A DNA stretch of 64,000 bases from Ohtaekwangia sp. (GTDB taxonomy: Bacteria; Bacteroidota; Bacteroidia; Cytophagales; Cyclobacteriaceae). The position numbers and the translations under genes are program-made. Positions within the stretch are counted from its first letter, which is position 1. Each line of letters opens with the position of its first letter. Of the stretch, positions 42,241-50,879 are shown one piece after another. Location: assembly GCA_021155195.1 (NCBI GenBank), contig JAJNPV010000037.1:62001-126000 (forward strand), written 5' to 3'. The notes under the pieces are model-generated. The model had not been told where the DNA came from. It saw nothing but the letters and a program-made list of their open reading frames with translations, and did no database searches.

Positions 42241-42837
42241 TCATCCTTGCGACATTGCTTTTACTGACTCCGTTTTGTTAAGCCTGTTCAGGTGTTGAAC
42301 ATGATTAGTTGTTTCTGCTTTCTTTTTTCCTTTGTGTGCTTTAGAGAAATGACCATCGAGTGCACGTTTGCTTGGGAACGGACCGGCACCACATTCCGAA
42401 CAAAAGGCTGTCAGGTTGTCTTTCTCTTCCTTCAGTCTTCTAAAGAAGAGTTCACTGAGTTGCCAGACAGCAAGGGAATGAATGAGACAAATACAAAAGC
42501 TGATCAATGTGGTTTTAACATTGGCAGCGGTCGGACTTTGAAAAGAGATAAACCAGTAATCGTAATAGAAGACATTGAGAAAGAAGCTTACTACAGCATA
42601 GAATTTACCTGTTGAGCGATAGCCATTAATAATAAAGACCAGGATCAGGAATTCAATCACAGCGGCCAATCCTAACCCATAAACCCAATTGAAAAACGTA
42701 AAGCCAAAAACAGACATATCCAGATGTTCGAGTTCCCGGAATAAATGACCTGCATGGGGGACATAGAGAATGATTAGGCAGAGTGAGCCATGAAAAACGG
42801 CTTCTTTACTTTGGAGATAATGAACAATGGTTTTCAT
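42241..42837 (-). CDS. Four-TM membrane protein with a C2H2-type zinc finger
   Basis: This 198-residue protein has about four membrane helices (residues 14-30, 42-72, 78-98 and 105-130). A cytoplasmic tail contains CSECGAGPFPSKRALDGHFS followed by KAH, a C-x2-C-x12-H-x4-H arrangement like a C2H2 finger. The tail ends in a basic Lys/Asn-rich segment. No known family is recognised. It belongs to the mobilizable element, upstream of oriT and mobC. A membrane-anchored DNA-binding protein could tether the element DNA to the cell envelope; that is inference only. Confidence 0.7.
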   Translation of the reverse strand: MKTIVHYLQSKEAVFHGSLCLIILYVPHAGHLFRELEHLDMSVFGFTFFNWVYGLGLAAVIEFLILVFIINGYRSTGKFYAVVSFFLNVFYYDYWFISFQSPTAANVKTTLISFCICLIHSLAVWQLSELFFRRLKEEKDNLTAFCSECGAGPFPSKRALDGHFSKAHKGKKKAETTNHVQHLNRLNKTESVKAMSQG

Positions 42838-42922
42838 AAATGATGAGTTTGAGTTTCTGGATTACTTACATCTTTTTACACCTTGCTGCTGTTTACCATT
42901 ACCTTCAGCAAATTATTATGAC

Positions 42923-43840
42923 CTAGCGTCTGTAGCCATGCGACCTTCTTTTAGAAATAGCTGGACCTTGTTTAGATTTGGTTAACACCTTGAGATACTC
43001 ATTTACATCCTTGTGATTTGTATAGAGAGGTGCCGCATCGTAGAATACTATTCCTTTTTGCTTCAGACTTACCTTGGCTTCCTTTGAAGGAAGGTCATTG
43101 TCAAGGAAGAGGTTTACTTCTTTGTGATCTTTAAGAATCGGAATAGTTCGGTTGAGTAAGCGAAGAGAGTTCAGGATCAGGAAATCTGAATTGGCTACCA
43201 GTTCCTTAAACTCAGGTTTATCAATTTTAACAATGGATAAGAAATCAGTAAACCCCTCCAGTAAGGCTACTTTCTTTTCATTGTTATCGATGAAAGAAAA
43301 GTCTTTGGGTGAAGATGATCCTTTGAACCAATAATTGCGAAGTTCAAAAGCGCCTTGCTGATTCGGAAACCCGATCGCAGAATAAACCCGTTCTCCAATC
43401 CGAAAGTCAACCTCTTTACAATATAAACTAGCCGTATCCAGATCGATGCTGCGGGTAGTGAGGTAATTGATAAGATTGGGATCACTTAATTCTTTTACAG
43501 CGAGAACTTCCACTTTATTTTCAGGAGGATGGATTTTTGGATGTTCCCGGTGAAGAGAAAGAGTATGAAGATTTTCATTGGAAAGCTTTTCTACAAACTC
43601 TGATAAAGAACATTGATGAAGCTTTGCTCCCAGGTCGATGATTGTCCCCCCTTCTCCGCTGCCATGATCGAACCACACATTTAAGCGGGTATTGACTTTG
43701 AAGGATGGTGTTCGCTCTTCTCTCAATGGCGAATGGTACCACGAGTCATATCCTCTGGTGTAAGTCGGTTCAAAACCTAAACGACTCAGATACTCTGGAA
43801 TCGGAATCTGTTTTGCTTCGGTGAAGGAGAGAGTCTTCAT
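42923..43840 (-). CDS. CHC2-TOPRIM DNA primase-like protein
   Basis: The N-terminal ~100 residues of this 305-residue protein resemble the CHC2 zinc-finger module of primases in fold pattern (SWYHSPLREERTPSFKVN, then WFDHGSGEGGTIIDL), although the usual Cys/His set is incomplete. A TOPRIM-like domain follows, with VALLEGFTDFLS and NLFLDNDLPSK (acidic DxD-like). Such proteins serve replication of plasmids and integrative elements in Bacteroidota. The start codon overlaps the stop of the preceding 103-residue gene (ATGA). The final residues ISKRRSHGYRR are basic. Confidence 0.85.
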   Translation of the reverse strand: MKTLSFTEAKQIPIPEYLSRLGFEPTYTRGYDSWYHSPLREERTPSFKVNTRLNVWFDHGSGEGGTIIDLGAKLHQCSLSEFVEKLSNENLHTLSLHREHPKIHPPENKVEVLAVKELSDPNLINYLTTRSIDLDTASLYCKEVDFRIGERVYSAIGFPNQQGAFELRNYWFKGSSSPKDFSFIDNNEKKVALLEGFTDFLSIVKIDKPEFKELVANSDFLILNSLRLLNRTIPILKDHKEVNLFLDNDLPSKEAKVSLKQKGIVFYDAAPLYTNHKDVNEYLKVLTKSKQGPAISKRRSHGYRR

Positions 43841-44148
43841 GCGTTAACATGTGTTAAGTCTGAACTCAAACACAATGAAATGGTACTTCCTTTCCTGGGG
43901 TGGAAAGAAGGTTTATAAATGATGTAGCCAAAGGCATGCAGCTCTTTAATGACTTTATGGTAGGTAGCGATGGAGCGGATATGAGATAGACTCATGAGCT
44001 GTCTTCTCGAAACTTGGAAAGAATAGGATTCAGGATTTAAGATCCAGTTATAACAGAGCGCAGTTGATACTGAAATATGAATTGCTGTAATCCGGGGATC
44101 AGAGGTAATCCGAAAAACAAAGGCTCTATATAATTGAATTGTTTCCAA
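43837..44148 (-). CDS. Small winged-helix-like protein of the mobilizable element
   Basis: This 103-residue protein has a sequence (SRRQLMSLSHIRSIATYHKV, then IKELHAFGYIIYKPSFHPRKG) that suggests a winged-helix fold with a beta wing. It recalls the small replication or regulatory proteins found upstream of the primase-like gene in Bacteroidota mobile elements. It overlaps the primase start by 4 bp and follows the excisionase-like gene by 2 bp. One of the TTAACA-NN-TGTTAA sites lies within its last codons. Specific function unknown. Confidence 0.7.
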   Translation of the reverse strand: METIQLYRAFVFRITSDPRITAIHISVSTALCYNWILNPESYSFQVSRRQLMSLSHIRSIATYHKVIKELHAFGYIIYKPSFHPRKGSTISLCLSSDLTHVNA

Positions 44149-44150
44149 GG

Positions 44151-44483
44151 TTATTTGGAATTAGAGTGTTCCAGTAATTTTTGGATATCTTCCGCCCTAT
44201 AAAAGATGATGCTCCCAATCCTGGAGAATGGAAGGGTTCCGTTGACTCGCAGGTTTTGCAAGGTTCCCGGTGAGATGCCAAGTTGCTTGCGCACTTCAGA
44301 AGACTTTAACCAAGCTTTTGTTTGTGATTGCTGTGGCTGGCGAAGGATGTGAACCAGTTCATTCAACAATACAGTTTTGAATTGCTCAAGATCGCCAAGG
44401 GTGATGAGCTGATCCCGATAGATTTTCTTTTCAGCAGCAGGTTCTACGAATTCTTTTCCCATGACTTCAGGTTTGAAAGTCAA
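44151..44483 (-). CDS. Excisionase/MerR-type HTH_17 DNA-binding protein
   Basis: The C-terminal ~50 residues of this 110-residue protein form an excisionase-like winged HTH: WLKSSEVRKQLGISPGTLQN, LRVNGTLPFSRIGSIIFYRA and EDIQKLLE. Such proteins direct excision or regulate mobile-element genes in Bacteroidota. It is the first gene of the leftward element operon (44483 to 40519). No functional integrase lies next to it in the window. Confidence 0.9.
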   Translation of the reverse strand: MTFKPEVMGKEFVEPAAEKKIYRDQLITLGDLEQFKTVLLNELVHILRQPQQSQTKAWLKSSEVRKQLGISPGTLQNLRVNGTLPFSRIGSIIFYRAEDIQKLLEHSNSK

Positions 44484-44876
44484 AGGGAAGGGTGTTTAGA
44501 ATCTGATGTTCACAAGTTGGGAGGAAGTTGGGATGGAATATTTTAAGCATTGCAAATGATCCCATCGTAGCGAAATCGAATTCCTACTTATTCAATTAGG
44601 AAAGAAATCCTACGATTGGAGAGAAGTTAGGGCTTGAAATCTCCATTTACAATTGTTGTGTACTGCAGACTTTGAAACGTTTAAAAAATCAGAATCAACC
44701 TCGCCATAATTTGCCATATGTAATGTTTATACTAAATCTTAGCGATTAATAATCTTTGATCGGATCGTTAATTTTTCACAACGAATACCTCAAAAAGCAC
44801 ATGTAATATAACCTGATATTAAATATTTTCATATGCGTGTAAACTTCTAGTTTTATCGCTGTCTAAATCTGGCTTA
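44484..44876. other. Non-coding stretch right of the mobilizable element
   Basis: About 390 bp with the promoter region for the leftward element operon and AT-rich sequence beyond. No gene, strong repeat or target-site duplication was recognised. The right boundary of the mobilizable element probably lies here or in the following 100 bp, before the cls-derived relic. Confidence 0.35.
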
Positions 44877-44975
44877 ATGAATTCTCCCTGGCTCATTGCA
44901 GTACTCTGTGTACTCATACTATCTAATGCCTACTTACTACACGCTCATTTCACTATTCATAATCAATTAGTGTAA
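44877..44975 (+). CDS. Putative 32-residue single-pass membrane protein
   Basis: A short frame reads MNSPWLIAVLCVLILSNAYL and then a polar tail LHAHFTIHNQLV. It has one clear membrane helix. It ends exactly where similarity to the cls 3' end begins. It may be a small membrane protein or the start of a gene broken by the rearrangement at this point. Support is limited to hydrophobic patterning and an ATG. Confidence 0.3.
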   Translation: MNSPWLIAVLCVLILSNAYLLHAHFTIHNQLV

Positions 44976-45394
44976 AGTTAACGCAATAGTGTATAGCCAG
45001 AAGATCGCGTCCGAAATATCGTATACATTTGAAGAAGACTTAAAGTTCTGCGATAAAATAGATAGAAATTCTTGGGAGAAAAGAGCTTATATACTTGCAA
45101 CTTCTTGAAAGGGCGGTACGGCACCTATCTCTGCTTTTATGGAAATAAAGTTCAATACGAAATGAAAATATAGAAACCTATGAAGGTGTCATACTCAAAA
45201 CAATTTGAGTATGATTATTGAATGCGAATTTATTGTGTTTGAAAATGAGGAACGTATCAATTCCATTGCGCCCTGAAAAGGGTCGGTTGGTATGGGAGAA
45301 ACGTCTCACTGAGTAATTATTACCCACCTGTCTTTTTTAATAACCTCACTTAAGCGGCTAATTGATTGTTTTATTTGGTATGGAAGTTGGAATA
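44974..45394 (+). pseudogene. Relic copy of the cls 3' end plus its downstream flank
   Basis: This segment closely resembles 50376-50783, which is the last ~55 codons of cls and about 240 bp of following non-coding DNA. Shared words include gttaacgcaat, gatagaaattcttgggaga and atacttgcaact. In the relic an extra base near 45088 shifts the frame, a stop (tga) follows within about ten codons, and the original stop position reads TGG. The copy is truncated at its left end. It is the trace of a duplicated cls gene, most of which has been lost. Confidence 0.8.
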
Positions 45395-45628
45395 CGATAA
45401 GGTAAATAGATCATTCAAGTAAACGTTATCTAATCCAAATGGGAAGCCTTCAATGTAAGAAATAAGCAAACACAATATAGGTATTCCAACTAGTTCGCAA
45501 ACAACTGCTACAGTGCACTCAGTAAAACTGCAATTAGCTCGAAAGGAAATTTTGCACATGATACAGGTGAAGGAGAAATAAGTGAGTTTAGTCGGATGGA
45601 ATATGCTTCAAAAGTAAAAGATTACCTT
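45395..45628. other. Non-coding stretch upstream of the yceI region
   Basis: About 230 bp following the cls relic. A minus-strand frame (45371-45559) covers part of it but has no protein character and overlaps the relic. No repeat or promoter was identified with confidence. Confidence 0.3.
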
Positions 45629-45712
45629 ATGAAAGACCAACTTAAATCATATCTCTCCCTGGCTGCTTTGATTGCCATATGTTTTTGGATGATAAGCCGC
45701 TTGGTAGTATAA
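45629..45712 (+). CDS. Putative 27-residue membrane peptide
   Basis: The frame MKDQLKSYLSLAALIAICFW continues MISRLVV and stops. It has a short charged N-terminus and a single membrane helix. It lies just upstream of the Fnr-type box and the yceI gene. The composition is typical of bacterial small membrane proteins, but there is no direct evidence of translation. Confidence 0.35.
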   Translation: MKDQLKSYLSLAALIAICFWMISRLVV

Positions 45713-45722
45713 GACAGCCTCT

Positions 45723-45757
45723 TTGATCTGAATCAAGTTCTTTCTTATCTGAATCAA
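45723..45757 (+). promoter_or_regulatory. Fnr/Crp-type box with a second half-matching site
   Basis: TTGAT-CTGA-ATCAA at 45723-45736 is a perfect match to the Fnr-family consensus TTGAT-N4-ATCAA. A second site, CTTAT-CTGA-ATCAA, at 45744-45757 is centred 21 bp further on, two helical turns away. Both lie directly upstream of yceI (start 45783). This suggests oxygen- or redox-responsive control of the yceI-doxX-dsbA group by a Crp/Fnr regulator encoded outside the window. Confidence 0.6.
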
Positions 45758-45782
45758 TGACGAGAGGGACAACAGTAACAAA

Positions 45783-46364
45783 ATGAAATCAATAAAAAAC
45801 AATGCAATTATGGAAACTACAACGGTAAATACATTGACAAAAGCAAAATGGACTTTAGACCCTACTCATAGCGAGCTTGCATTTAAAGTTCGTCACATGA
45901 TGATTACAAATGTAAAAGGTGAATTCAGAAATTTTGATGCGAATATCGAATCAGATGGACACTTTACAAAATCTTCAATTGATGTAACTATTGATGCTAC
46001 TTCAATTTTTACGAATGAAGACAAACGTGATAATCACTTAAAGAGTGCGGATTTCTTTGACGTAGAAAATCACCCTACACTTTCGTTTCAGGGAAAATCA
46101 TTTAAGAAAATAGATAATGATGAGTACAAACTCATCGGTATTCTTACCATCAAAGGTGTAAGCAAAGAAGTGGAACTTGATGTAGAGTTTGGCGGCATCA
46201 ACAAAGACCCTTGGGGAAACGAGAAAGTTGGCTTCTCAGTGAATGGTAAAATCAAAAGAACGGATTTTGGTCTCAACTGGAATGCAGCCTTGGAAACAGG
46301 GGGTGTATTAGTAAGTGAGGAAGTAAAAATCAGTGCAGAAGTGCAGTTTGTAAAGCAGGCTTAA
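45783..46364 (+). CDS. YceI family protein
   Basis: This 193-residue protein is a YceI-like lipocalin-fold domain: WTLDPTHSELAFKVRHMMIT at the front, VTIDATSIFTNEDKRDNHLKS in the middle and KIKRTDFGLNWN near the end, with the usual closing VKISAEVQF. YceI proteins bind isoprenoid-type lipids and are induced by stress. There is no signal peptide, so it is cytosolic, as in many Bacteroidota copies. An internal ATG at 45810 (METTTV) may be the true start. It is followed by doxX and a dsbA-like gene on the same strand. Upstream is an Fnr-type box. Confidence 0.92.
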   Translation: MKSIKNNAIMETTTVNTLTKAKWTLDPTHSELAFKVRHMMITNVKGEFRNFDANIESDGHFTKSSIDVTIDATSIFTNEDKRDNHLKSADFFDVENHPTLSFQGKSFKKIDNDEYKLIGILTIKGVSKEVELDVEFGGINKDPWGNEKVGFSVNGKIKRTDFGLNWNAALETGGVLVSEEVKISAEVQFVKQA

Positions 46365-46482
46365 GCAGCCAGCTTCTTCAAAGTATATTTGACATATTGA
46401 AGGTTAAACAAATGTGCCATTCGCGTAAAAAAAATAGATCTATCATTAAAATTTTGAATATCAATTAAAAAACTGAAAATCA

Positions 46483-46917
46483 ATGAAACAGGTATTAAAC
46501 AAATCACTACGACTAGGCAATACTGACGTGGCTCTCGTATTCATTCGCGTCACCATTGCTTTATTAATGCTTACACATGGCTTGCCAAAACTTGGGTTGT
46601 TCATTTCAGATGAACCCATAGTGTTTGCCAGTGTATTTGGGATGAGTCAATCCGTTTCACTTGAGTTTACTGTCTTTGCTGAAGTATTTTGTTCCATTTT
46701 AATTCTTGTCGGGTTGGGAACACGTTTCGCAGCTATTCCTCTGATTTTTACGATGGCCGTAGCTGTATTTTATATTCATAGTGCAGATCCTTTCTCCATC
46801 AAAGAAATGGCGGCTCTTTATTTACTCGGCTTCACCTTCCTTTTTATTACGGGTGGAGGTAAATATTCACTTGATAATATTATCAGAACGCGGTTTTTGA
46901 ATCCAGTTTATGCATGA
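46483..46917 (+). CDS. DoxX family membrane protein
   Basis: This 144-residue protein has four membrane helices and the DoxX pattern (FIRVTIALLMLTHGLPKLGL at the front and an EVFCSILILVGLGTR segment mid-way). DoxX proteins are linked to redox stress and sulfur or disulfide metabolism. It lies 118 bp after yceI and 90 bp before the DsbA/FrnE-like gene. Together these three look like a small redox-stress group. Confidence 0.92.
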   Translation: MKQVLNKSLRLGNTDVALVFIRVTIALLMLTHGLPKLGLFISDEPIVFASVFGMSQSVSLEFTVFAEVFCSILILVGLGTRFAAIPLIFTMAVAVFYIHSADPFSIKEMAALYLLGFTFLFITGGGKYSLDNIIRTRFLNPVYA

Positions 46918-47007
46918 TGTAGTATAAATAAAGAGGTAAATTTGATACGCATTATTAACTTCTTGTTAAGTGTCACAGCTTAACACGGACAATTAAAAAC
47001 AAAAATT

Positions 47008-47943
47008 ATGAATAACGAGACATTAAAAAATAACCCGCTTTTATGTGACATAGAAACCGGAATGTGTGAAGTAGGAGATGCAAGTATAGATACAGCATCA
47101 AAAACCACCATTCAATCAACTTCGAAATCCGTAAAGTTAATTTATTATACGGATCCTATTTGCTCTTCATGTTGGGGTATAGAACCACAACTGCGTAAGC
47201 TTAAATTAAAATATGGTAATGGTATTGAAATAGAATATAGAATGGGAGGTTTATTGCCCGACTGGAGTTACAATAGCGGGGGCATCGGAAAACCATCGGA
47301 CGTGGCAACTCACTGGGATGAAGTAAGTGTTCACTATGATATGCCCATTGACGGAGATCTTTGGCTGGAAGACCCTTTAGATTCATCTTATCCACCATCC
47401 ATTGCTTTTAAAGCCGCACAAATGCAAGACAAAGAAAAAGCAATTCTATTTCTTCGGGAAATCAGGGAAATGGTTTTCTTACAAAAGAGAAATATTGCAA
47501 AGTGGGAACATATGGAAGTTGCTGCTAAAAAAGTAGGACTAAATATTGAGCAGCTCAAAACCGACTTTGAAGGTAATGCAAAAGCGCTGTTTGAAGAAGA
47601 TTTGAAATTAGGAAAGGAACTGGGCGTAAGAGGATTTCCAACCATGTTCATTTTGGATGATGCGGGTAATAAAGAAATCATTTATGGTTCAAAACCATAT
47701 GCTCTTTACGAAGCAGCTATTTTGAAGCTCAATTCTAATGTTGAGAAAAGTGAATACAGTAAAAACCGGGAGACACTCTTCTCAAAATATCAATCGCTAA
47801 CGGCAAAAGAGTTTTCTGTACTATCAGGAACGCCAAGAATCGAAAGCGAAACTTTATTGAATGGACTTTCTAACAATGGAACTTTGGAGAAATTGACAAC
47901 AAAGAACGGTTCTATTTGGACTAGGAAGAATACAAATCACTAA
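47008..47943 (+). CDS. DsbA/FrnE-like thioredoxin-fold oxidoreductase
   Basis: This 311-residue protein has a short N-terminal lead with CDIETGMCEV, common to Bacteroidota members, and a DsbA-like domain with the active site CSSC in TDPICSSCWG. The family cis-Pro region is at RGFPTMFIL. FrnE-type proteins are cytosolic oxidoreductases involved in oxidative stress. There is no signal peptide. The last ~70 residues form a winged-helix-like tail. It is last in the yceI-doxX group. Confidence 0.9.
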   Translation: MNNETLKNNPLLCDIETGMCEVGDASIDTASKTTIQSTSKSVKLIYYTDPICSSCWGIEPQLRKLKLKYGNGIEIEYRMGGLLPDWSYNSGGIGKPSDVATHWDEVSVHYDMPIDGDLWLEDPLDSSYPPSIAFKAAQMQDKEKAILFLREIREMVFLQKRNIAKWEHMEVAAKKVGLNIEQLKTDFEGNAKALFEEDLKLGKELGVRGFPTMFILDDAGNKEIIYGSKPYALYEAAILKLNSNVEKSEYSKNRETLFSKYQSLTAKEFSVLSGTPRIESETLLNGLSNNGTLEKLTTKNGSIWTRKNTNH

Positions 47944-48047
47944 ATACATAATAACCAGATTACATTTATTGAGAAAGTATGTGACAATCTGAAAATCAAA
48001 ATATTAATCTACTGACAGAGGAGCCTTGAAAAACCAAGAAGAAAATA

Positions 48048-48935
48048 TCAAAATGATACTTGGGACATTTTAAAAATCAGATTCTGAAATATTTCAATGT
48101 ATTTGGGATACTTATTGAAGAGCGCATCCATACGATCATAATTTGCGATTGTTGTTTCCAGCATCTCCACCAATGCACTAATTTTAACAGGCGTTTATCC
48201 TGATAATGCGACCAACCGGAAGTCTTTCTTGAAAGGATCAAAATTTCTCCCAGAATCTCATGCTTCTTGGTAAGTTCACTTTGCAGGTGCAGTAATTTTG
48301 ACTGTATTTCTAGTAATCTATATGTAAGCCAACCAATTTTCGCGTGTTTCTAATAATTCAGCTGTAAGCACATAAGCTCCGACAATAACTCTTCCGTTTC
48401 TGCATTCGGGTTTACATGATGCCAAATCTTTGCCAAAAGTAAATACCAAGCCCCCTACACCTATCAACGCAGCATATTGATGGATTTCCAGCTCTTCTGA
48501 ATTGACAAAAATCAAAGCCAGTGCCATGAGGCTAGAATAACTTATGAGCGAGGCACGAAAGCCATAGACCGAAATAAAGGCAATGATAAAAGTGAGTAAT
48601 CCCAATACTGGATGTAACAGCCAAAGTTCAGAACCTAGATAACCCTTAATAAAACTGACAAGCATGACCAATGAAGCGGCAATAAGAATGCTTATTTTTT
48701 TATGTCGGAAACTACCAACAATGTCACTGGGTGAACTCCAAAAAGCACCGAAACTCAGCGCCAGCCCAACTTCAAAATGCCCGAGTTGCCCGCCTAATAC
48801 CGCGGGTATTGTTACAGCAAAACCTACCAGAATGCCCCGAGAAAAACTGGTGCTTTTTAAGAACTGTTGCAGTTGCTTAAATTTCTCTGAAATAAGAAGG
48901 GTTGCAGTACTCAAAACAAGCGTTTCAACTGCCAA
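48048..48935 (-). pseudogene. FUSC/YccS-like membrane protein, decayed and truncated
   Basis: The first 205 codons (48935 to 48318) encode the N-terminal membrane half of a FUSC-type exporter (RGILVGFAVTIPAVLGGQLG, FWSSPSDIVGSFRHKK) and stop early. Translation of the following DNA in a second frame continues the family pattern (LEIQSKLLHLQSELTKKHEI, ILILSRKTSG). A third frame then gives VEMLETTIANYDRMDALFNK before a stop at 48048. So there are at least two frameshifts, and the second membrane half and C-terminus are missing. The apparent start is a TTG, with open frame upstream but no ATG. This is a clear pseudogene. Confidence 0.85.
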
Positions 48936-49088
48936 TATAGTACAGGAGAGCAGTAAAAGTTAGAAAGACTGGAAATAGACGATCGCGAACTAATATTATG
49001 ATTACAACTAGGTCATAGTATAGTAGAGAGAAATCTTTTACATTGATTTGTTATGAAGTGTCATAATCATATAAGATTATTTATTGAA

Positions 49089-50543
49089 ATGACCGGATTA
49101 CTATTTTTAGAAGTACTTTACTTTTTATTGGTATTTTTTACAATACTACGTATCATTTATGATACACGAAATGGGTCTAAAGCGCTCGCTTATGTACTAT
49201 TTATATATTTTGTTCCCGTCATTGGGATACTGTTTTATTTCTGGTTTGGTGTCAACTACCGCAAACGCAAATTATATAGTAAGAAGATAATTTTGGATGA
49301 GGTACTCCGCCAAAAAGTTCTGAATCAACTGGCCGATTATCAGCATAAAATCAAGGAATCAGGAATTGTAAATGAATGCCAGCAAAAGTTAAGTGACTTT
49401 ATTTTTAAATTCTCAAAAACTACTTTAACAGCTAATAACTCAATTAAGCTGTTAATAAATGGAGAAGAAAAATTCAATACACTATTAGATGATTTAAAGC
49501 AGGCTAAGCATCATATCCATATTGAATACTACATTTTTGAGAGTGATCGTACGGGTACGGAAATAATTGAAGTTTTAATTCAAAAAGCTAAGGCTGGCGT
49601 TAAGGTTCGTTTTATTTATGATGACTTTGGAAGCCACGGAATAGATAAAGATCAACTTAATAAATTGAAAAGTGCAGGAGCAGAAATCGCTCCTTTCTAT
49701 AAGATAGATCTATTCCTCTTTGCTAGTAAAATTAATTATAGAAACCATCGCAAAATTGTAATCATTGATGGCGCTATCTCATTTGTAGGTGGGATAAACA
49801 TAAGTGATAAATATCGAAATGATACAAAGGCGACAGGCGAGCTTTTTTGGAGAGATACACATTTACGAATAAACGGAACAGCTACGGCTTCTCTTCAATT
49901 TATATTTATCGGAGACTGGAATTTTTGTAGTAAACAAACATTAGAAATAGAAGGTGCTTATTTCCCAAATCGATTAAACGAAAATTTGATTGAAACCGAT
50001 TTAGTTCAGATTGTCCCCTCCGGACCTGATTCAGATCTACCTGTAATTTATTATTCTTTGATCAAAACTATTGACTGTGCAAAGAAATCGATCTTAATTA
50101 CTAACCCATACTTCATTCCAGGGGAAAGTCTAGTAGATGCGCTTTTAGTGGCTGCCGGTAGTGGAGTGAGCATAAAGATTATTGTTCCTGGAATATCCGA
50201 TTCTAAAATCGTAAATGCGGCCGCAAATTCTTTCTATTCGGAATTGCTTACGGCTGGAATTGAAATATATCGTTATCAAAAAGGTTTCGTTCATGCCAAG
50301 ACTATGGTGGTGGATGATGATCTATCGATTGTTGGTACGTCTAATATGGATTATCGCAGCTTTGATTTAAATTTTGAAGTTAACGCAATGGTGTATAGCC
50401 GGAAAATCGCGTCCGAACTGACGTATGCGTTTGAAGAAGACCTAAAGGAATGCGATAAAATTGATAGAAATTCTTGGGAGAGAAGACCAATATACTTGCA
50501 ACTTGTGGAAAGAGCGGTGAGGCTCTTATCTCCACTTTTATAG
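49089..50543 (+). CDS. cls: Cardiolipin synthase (phospholipase D family)
   Basis: The start at 49089 (MTGLLFLEVLYFLL) matches the family; an upstream ATG at 49053 adds 12 polar residues. The 484-residue protein has two N-terminal membrane helices, then two PLD domains with intact HKD motifs: NHRKIVIIDG and HAKTMVVDDD followed by GTSNMDYRS. It condenses phosphatidylglycerol to cardiolipin at the inner membrane. In the island it would serve membrane stress adaptation. A relic of a second copy lies at 44974. Confidence 0.95.
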   Translation: MTGLLFLEVLYFLLVFFTILRIIYDTRNGSKALAYVLFIYFVPVIGILFYFWFGVNYRKRKLYSKKIILDEVLRQKVLNQLADYQHKIKESGIVNECQQKLSDFIFKFSKTTLTANNSIKLLINGEEKFNTLLDDLKQAKHHIHIEYYIFESDRTGTEIIEVLIQKAKAGVKVRFIYDDFGSHGIDKDQLNKLKSAGAEIAPFYKIDLFLFASKINYRNHRKIVIIDGAISFVGGINISDKYRNDTKATGELFWRDTHLRINGTATASLQFIFIGDWNFCSKQTLEIEGAYFPNRLNENLIETDLVQIVPSGPDSDLPVIYYSLIKTIDCAKKSILITNPYFIPGESLVDALLVAAGSGVSIKIIVPGISDSKIVNAAANSFYSELLTAGIEIYRYQKGFVHAKTMVVDDDLSIVGTSNMDYRSFDLNFEVNAMVYSRKIASELTYAFEEDLKECDKIDRNSWERRPIYLQLVERAVRLLSPLL

Positions 50544-50783
50544 GAATATAGTTCAGTTTATAATGAAAAATAGCATACCTATGAAGGTGTTCTACTCAAA
50601 ATAATTTGAGCGTGATCTATTATATATAAAAATGCGAAACGTATCGAATCATCACATCTTGACAAGAATCGCCTGGTATAGGAGAAATGTTCCACTGAGT
50701 AGTTATTACTCACTTGCCACCTCTTAATAACCTACCTTAAATTCCTAAACAACTGTTTTTATTTGGTACGGAAGTTGGAATAA
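50376..50783 (+). repeat. Duplicated block: cls 3' end and downstream flank
   Basis: This 408-bp block is the intact partner of the relic at 44974-45394. Similarity covers the last codons of cls and the non-coding sequence down to the TTGGTACGGAAGTTGGAATA end. The non-coding part is about as well conserved as the coding part, so the duplication is recent relative to the decay. The pair forms direct repeats about 5.4 kb apart that could recombine. Confidence 0.8.
50763..50780 (+). promoter_or_regulatory. Sigma-54-like promoter candidate
   Basis: TTGGTACG-GAAG-TTGGA has the GG-N10-G(G) spacing of a -24/-12 promoter (consensus TTGGCACG-N4-TTGCA). It is conserved in the relic copy as TTGGTATG-GAAG-TTGGA (45375-45391). 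It lies about 100 bp ahead of the four-helix membrane protein gene. A near-identical TGGTACG-N4-TTGGA occurs at 62622. Confidence 0.45.
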
Positions 50784-50879
50784 GATCCTCAGATATATTA
50801 TTCACGAAACAACAAACGCAATTAGGGTTATAAGAGACTATAACTAGGAGATTATAAATCAAGAAAACAAAATACGATT

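Noticed and set aside
45371..45559. 62-residue minus-strand frame right of the cls relic
   Set aside because: It overlaps the duplicated non-coding block, and no matching frame is kept in the other copy.
48912..48935. Sigma-54-like GG-N10-GC at the start of the FUSC frame
   Set aside because: The match lies within the apparent coding start of a pseudogene, and no gene lies suitably downstream.
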